41,043 nucleotides of DNA from Phycisphaerae bacterium. Lineage in GTDB: Bacteria > Planctomycetota > Phycisphaerae > SM23-33. The notes beneath the pieces are model-generated. The model saw nothing but the letters and a program-made list of their open reading frames with translations. It was not told the DNA's origin and made no database searches. A program made the translations under genes and the position numbers. Positions 37,670-41,043 of this stretch are shown one piece after another; the stretch's first letter is position 1, and each line of letters begins with the position of its first letter. The stretch spans positions 1-41,043 of the forward strand of contig JAFGEJ010000058.1 in NCBI GenBank assembly GCA_016931655.1, read 5' to 3'.

Positions 37670-38670
37670 GATGTTGCGCCTCGCCGAACCCTCGAGCGGA
37701 TCACGGGATCCACGTATTCGATCTGGGCCTTGTTAATGAGTTCCTTCATAATCACCGGCTGCAGCCGGTCAATCTTTTTATCGCGCACGATAAAGCGAAG
37801 TTTTCCCTTCACGTCGGAGAATTTCACCTTTTCGGGCGGAACGATTTCTTCCAGTTTCAGCACGTGAAAATTGCTGCCGACCTGGACGATGTTGGATACG
37901 TCGCCGGGTTTCTTCAAGGCCCGGGCGGCCTGGATAATCGGAGGCGGAACGGTTTCCGGCGCGGTGCGCGGGCCGATGTCCGGCAGCCAGCCGCCCGTCT
38001 TGCCCGAGGGATTCGTGGAATACTGAAACGCCAGTTGGGCGAAATCCTCGCCGTCGCGGGCCTTCTCCGTCACTTCCTGGGCAATGACCATCGTCGGCGC
38101 CTGCACGTGGCGCACCTTGAGCTTTCCGTCGTATTCCTCAAAGAACGCCCGACGGATATCCTCGTCGGTGACGTCCACACGTGGATCGTGCTCCGCCAGA
38201 CGGGTCAGCAGGACGTTGCGGGTCATCGTCGCGTCCCACGTGCGTCGCGTGATGTTTTTCTGGGCCAGCAGCTGGTTGAGCAGGCCGTCGAGCTGCTCCG
38301 GCGTGGGAGTCTCGTCGAACTGGAAGACCTTGGTCAGGGCACGGCGGTTTTCGATTTCCCTGTCCCGGTCGGTCACATTCGCGGGCAGTCCGCGGGCCTG
38401 GAGCTCCTGGCGGACGAGCTCGTCGGCGATAAGCTGCTGGGCGACGCGCAGACCGTTGTCGCGCAGAAGGGCGTCATACAGCGCGTCCATCGGAATGGCC
38501 CGGCCGTTCACGCGCGCCAAAACGGACGCCGCCTCGCTGTGGGGCGCCTCCGGCGACTGGACCGGCTGCCGCGGTTCAACGGTGGTTCGCCTCGCGTCCA
38601 TTTCGCAGCCCGGCGCCGCAACGACGGCCAGCAGACACAATCCCGTTCGCCATAGAGTGGTTCGTTTCAT
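37666..38670 (-). CDS. PpiC-type peptidylprolyl isomerase (parvulin/SurA-like)
   Basis: [49 protein letters not shown]...[15 protein letters not shown]-terminal lipoprotein-like signal. Confidence 0.9.
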   Translation of the reverse strand: MKRTTLWRTGLCLLAVVAAPGCEMDARRTTVEPRQPVQSPEAPHSEAASVLARVNGRAIPMDALYDALLRDNGLRVAQQLIADELVRQELQARGLPANVTDRDREIENRRALTKVFQFDETPTPEQLDGLLNQLLAQKNITRRTWDATMTRNVLLTRLAEHDPRVDVTDEDIRRAFFEEYDGKLKVRHVQAPTMVIAQEVTEKARDGEDFAQLAFQYSTNPSGKTGGWLPDIGPRTAPETVPPPIIQAARALKKPGDVSNIVQVGSNFHVLKLEEIVPPEKVKFSDVKGKLRFIVRDKKIDRLQPVIMKELINKAQIEYVDPVIRSRVRRGATS

Positions 38671-38753
38671 GTCAGATCATCCATGTGGGAAGAAATCGAG
38701 TCGCTATAGCCTAGCGTTGGAATCGCGCAACGTCAACGCCCCGGTCCCGCCTG

Positions 38754-40070
38754 TTATATCCCGCTTCGGTCGAGAATGGCTACGTCGTTTCCGAACTGAC
38801 GGAGTTGTTCGAGTTTGGTCGCCGCCATGACGGCCTGGATGCACGCGACGGCGTCGTCGTAGGTCTGGTTCTCAACGTCCGCGTGTTGAGCGATGTACTG
38901 CATCAGTCGGCCGTTGCGGTAATTGGCGTGCAGTTTCACCCGGACGGGCCGGCCGCCGGCCTGTTGCCGGACGGCTTCGATCAGTTCCTCCGCTCCCTGG
39001 CCGGTGACGGCCGAGAGAAACAGCGCCCCGGAAAACGCCTGCCGCAGCACCGTGTGAATCGTCGGATCGACGATCCGGTCGATTTTGTTGAGCACGAGCA
39101 GCAGGCGTTCGCGGTCGCAGCCGAGTTCGTCGAGAACGACGTTCACGGCGCGGATTTCCTCGTCCACCCGTTCGTGCGAGGCGTCGGCGACGTGGATCAG
39201 CAGGTCGGCGTGGATGGCCTCTTCCAGCGTTGCGCGGAAACTCGCCACCAGATGGTGCGGCAGGTCGCGCACGAACCCCACCGTGTCGCTCAGCAGCACG
39301 TCGCGGTCGCCGTCGAGGTTCCAGCGGCGGGTTTTGGTCTCCAGCGTGGCGAAAAGCTGATCGGCGACGTACGCGTCCGCGCCGGTCAGCAGGTTCAGCA
39401 GCGTGCTCTTGCCGGCGTTGGTGTAGCCCACGAGGCAGATGCAGAAGGCTTCGGAACGGCTGCGCACTTCGCGGAGTTTTCGGCGGTCGATATCCGTGAG
39501 CTTTCGCTTGAGCATACTGACGCGCTTCTGCACCAGGCGGCGGTCGGTTTCGATCTGCGTTTCGCCCGGCCCCCGCGTGCCCATGCCGCCCGAAGACGCC
39601 GCCGCCCCGCCATGCCGGTCCAGGTGCGACCACAGGCCCGTCAGGCGAGGGTACGTGTATTCCAGTTGCGCCAGTTCCACCTGCAGGCGGCTTTGATGGG
39701 TCTGGGCGTGCGTGGCGAAGATGTCGAGGATCAGCTCGCTGCGGTCGAGGACCTTACAGCCGACGATCTTTTCCAGGTCGCGGATCTGCCCCGGCGAAAG
39801 ATCGTTGTCAAACACAACGCATTCGACCTCGTTTTGCTCGACGCGCTGGGCGATCGTCTCGGCCTTGCCCGTGCCGATGTACAAACCCGGATGGGGTTTT
39901 TCCCGTTTGGCGAGAATTTCGTCCACCACCTCCGCACCGGCGGTGCGGGCCAGCGAACGCAATTCCCCCAACGGGTCCATCGGATCGGCGGCCCCCCCGG
40001 GAAGAAGAACGCCCACCAGCATCGTTCGCTCTCGCTGAACAGTCAGTTCCTCGCGCCTGGTTTGATTCAT
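38754..40070 (-). CDS. hflX: GTPase HflX
   Basis: VVFDNDLSPGQIRDLEKIVGCKVLDRSELILDIFATHAQTHQSRLQVELAQLEY...GTRGPGETQIETDRR...LVGYTNAGKSTLLNLL...DTVGFVRDLPHHLVASF. Confidence 0.97.
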   Translation of the reverse strand: MNQTRREELTVQRERTMLVGVLLPGGAADPMDPLGELRSLARTAGAEVVDEILAKREKPHPGLYIGTGKAETIAQRVEQNEVECVVFDNDLSPGQIRDLEKIVGCKVLDRSELILDIFATHAQTHQSRLQVELAQLEYTYPRLTGLWSHLDRHGGAAASSGGMGTRGPGETQIETDRRLVQKRVSMLKRKLTDIDRRKLREVRSRSEAFCICLVGYTNAGKSTLLNLLTGADAYVADQLFATLETKTRRWNLDGDRDVLLSDTVGFVRDLPHHLVASFRATLEEAIHADLLIHVADASHERVDEEIRAVNVVLDELGCDRERLLLVLNKIDRIVDPTIHTVLRQAFSGALFLSAVTGQGAEELIEAVRQQAGGRPVRVKLHANYRNGRLMQYIAQHADVENQTYDDAVACIQAVMAATKLEQLRQFGNDVAILDRSGI

Positions 40071-40168
40071 CGGTTTGACGAACGTCTCCTTTGCACCCGC
40101 CAGCCGGGCCGGCCTGTTATCTGACGGGTTTCAAATACCTTATTATTATAAGCGAATTTCAAAAAATA

Positions 40169-40271
40169 CTCCACGGATTTCACGGAGGAAAGACGGATTC
40201 CACGGAATAAGGATTTTTAAAGAAGAAAAAAAATCCGCGAAATCTTTATGAAATCAGAGTAATCCGTGGAT
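40169..40271. repeat. CCACGGATT-family inverted repeat unit (copy 4)
   Basis: tccacggatttcacgga ... gtaatccgtgga. Confidence 0.82.
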
Positions 40272-40436
40272 GGTTTCTTGTCGGGGTGGTCTGACGAACA
40301 AGGGCACACGGTTCAAAAATGAAAGCCCCGGAAAAACCCTGAATAAGGCTCTTGACGCCGAAAGGAGAAGTCGGTAAAGAAGGACCTTCTTTTTCGGGGA
40401 TGGACGTTCAGAAGGCCCCATTTGGGAAAAGAACCC

Positions 40437-40889
40437 ATGATACAGGACATTTTTGATTGCGCTGGTTTATACACCTGCTGCTGTGAGAAACTCCATCAGG
40501 CGGTCGAGTTCGCCCGCAGACTCCCTGCCGATACGCTGGCTGGGAGAATCGAAATCGACGGCGAAGCGATGTTCGGCATGGTCAGTACGTACACCACAAA
40601 ATCCCCGGAGGAGCTGGCTTTCGAGGCCCACCGAAAGTACATCGACGTACAGGTCCTGCTGGCCGGCCGGGAGCGAATCGATGTGACGCAGCGAACCGAT
40701 CTGCCGGTTCTTCAGCCTTACGCGGAGAATACGGACGTGCTGTTCTACGCCTCCCCGCCGGCCTTCACTTCGGTTCTGCTGGAACCGGGACAATTTCTTG
40801 TTCTGTTCCCGCAGGACGCCCATCGGCCCTGCCTGGCCGTCGGCGAACCGGCCAGGGTGCGAAAACTCGTTGTCAAAATCCGCGTCTAA
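40437..40889 (+). CDS. YhcH/YjgK/YiaL family protein (DUF386)
   Basis: EFARRLPADTLAGRIEIDGEAMFGMVSTYTTKSPEELAFEAHRKYIDVQVLLAGRERIDV...FLVLFPQDAHRPCLAVGEPARVRKLVVKIRV. Confidence 0.92.
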   Translation: MIQDIFDCAGLYTCCCEKLHQAVEFARRLPADTLAGRIEIDGEAMFGMVSTYTTKSPEELAFEAHRKYIDVQVLLAGRERIDVTQRTDLPVLQPYAENTDVLFYASPPAFTSVLLEPGQFLVLFPQDAHRPCLAVGEPARVRKLVVKIRV

Positions 40890-41043
40890 ATAAATAAGAC
40901 CCTATGGTTTTTTCACCGTCGGACCTCTGGCCGCCGCGAGGGGACGCCAAGATCGGCGTGTATGACATTTTTTTCTGGCGGCGACTTCGTAATCGCCCTA
41001 AACCCTATGGCCGGATAAAATCCTACACAGAGAGACAGAGGAA

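Noticed and set aside
1-41043. tRNA, rRNA or classical IS transposase genes
   Set aside because: No recognisable tRNA/rRNA sequence and no DDE, Y1/RAYT or serine/tyrosine recombinase motif among the ORFs; a short tRNA could be missed without a covariance search.

Overview
The window is a GC-rich bacterial chromosomal segment, probably from a planctomycete (inferred from gene content: MoxR/DUF58/BatA-VWA cluster, PQQ propeller, squalene-cyclase-like and NPCBM proteins). It carries about 30 protein-coding genes and no rRNA, tRNA, CRISPR array or classical transposase that I can recognise. Recognisable genes are a YjbQ-like fragment, GT2, folE, queG, the MoxR/DUF58/VWA cluster, asnB-like, pgk, rpe, a histidine-phosphatase-fold protein, a GH4-like protein, accD, a class I/II aminotransferase, a PpiC-type isomerase, hflX and YhcH. 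The unusual signal is between the genes, where several families of structured repeats sit at many gene junctions. (1) A 401-bp unit has 45-bp terminal inverted repeats (44/45 identical) enclosing a single intact GIY-YIG nuclease ORF. Three gene-less inverted pairs of the same arm family occur elsewhere in the window, which suggests an autonomous/non-autonomous mobile repeat system. (2) Four 26-nt hairpins with 11-4-11 geometry occur as two oppositely oriented pairs with compensatory stem changes (REP/BIME-like). (3) Degenerate tandem arrays share a strict 7-nt period (others about 9 nt) but have unrelated sequences. (4) A MITE-like nested palindrome is present, along with hairpins that run into the 5' ends of coding sequences. 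One gene encodes a histidine-phosphatase fold whose RHG motif is QTG. All calls come from reading the sequence; no database search was run.
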